Origin: Balneolales bacterium
GTDB taxonomy: Bacteria > Bacteroidota > Rhodothermia > Balneolales > Natronogracilivirgulaceae
Direction of reading: 5' to 3'
NCBI GenBank assembly: GCA_007131625.1
Contig: SLQC01000022.1
Location: 1 to 6,361 of the forward strand
Length of the DNA: 6,361 nucleotides
Below the pieces are notes generated by a model. The model did no database searches. It was not told the DNA's origin and saw only the letters and a program-made list of their open reading frames with translations. The translations under genes and the position numbers were made by a program. Below are positions 6,275 to 6,361 of the stretch, piece after piece. Position 1 is the first letter of the stretch. Each line of letters starts with the position of its first letter.

Positions 6275-6361
6275 CTGTTTATTTTTTTATTTCTTAAGGA
6301 CAGATGTAATGTCCATGACAGGAATAATCATGCTCCTGTGTGACGGATAGCCGTCATGGTC
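6275..6361 (-). repeat. structured repeat copy A in the korB leader, cut by the window end
   Basis: In + orientation P0 is GGACA/TGTCC (6298-6302, 6310-6314). P1 is CCATGA/TCATGG (6313-6318, 6354-6359), sharing its ends with P0 and P3. P2 is CAGGA/TCCTG (6319-6323, 6334-6338) with the conserved ATAATCATGC loop. TGTGTG follows, then P3, GACGG/CCGTC (6342-6346, 6351-6355) with loop ATAG. This is the best-paired copy. The A/T-rich spacer to the korB ATG is 23 bases (6275-6297), the same length as in copy D before usp1. The unit probably continues a few bases past 6361. The strand is assigned from placement only. Confidence 0.72.

Overview
The window carries five protein-coding genes. One reads rightward on the + strand (position 1 to 564, cut by the window edge). 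Four lie on the - strand and fill most of 793 to 6274. Base composition is near balanced. Apart from one usp gene, the - strand genes lack a Shine-Dalgarno sequence and instead have A/T-rich leaders. A long-form KorB, a PlpD-like patatin/Omp85 protein and tandem-domain Usp proteins point to a Gram-negative bacterium, perhaps of the Bacteroidota/Rhodothermota/Calditrichota type. That placement is inference, not proof.

Layout, left to right: (1) the C-terminal third of an acetyl-CoA synthetase (acs-like); (2) a 228-base convergent intergenic region packed with small inverted repeats and a direct repeat; (3) a tandem-domain universal stress protein (usp1, - strand); (4) a 316-base intergenic region holding three diverged tandem copies of an unusual structured repeat; (5) a second, fully collinear tandem-domain Usp (usp2, - strand); (6) a secreted patatin-like phospholipase fused to a POTRA domain and an Omp85-type beta-barrel (- strand); (7) the beta subunit of a 2-oxoacid:ferredoxin oxidoreductase (korB, - strand); (8) a fourth copy of the structured repeat immediately upstream of korB, running off the window end.

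The - strand genes could be read in the order korB, patatin, usp2, usp1, with gaps of 69, 90 and 316 bases. Acs makes acetyl-CoA, and KorB acts on ferredoxin-linked 2-oxoacid/CoA-thioester chemistry, so both sit in central carbon metabolism. The Usp pair suggests stress or energy-limitation physiology. The patatin barrel is an outer-membrane/secretion protein with no obvious metabolic link.

The most interesting item is the four-copy repeat. Each unit has a small 5' hairpin (P0), then an outer pairing (P1) around two more hairpins (P2, P3). Short invariant blocks are kept (TAATCAT, TGTGTG) while stem sequences differ with partly compensating changes. In front of two unrelated genes (usp1 and korB) the element lies exactly 23 bases from the start codon. 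This looks like a leader RNA element or a structured dispersed repeat family that I do not recognise. Placement favours function on the - strand, but G-U wobbles favour the + strand, so the transcribed strand is unresolved.
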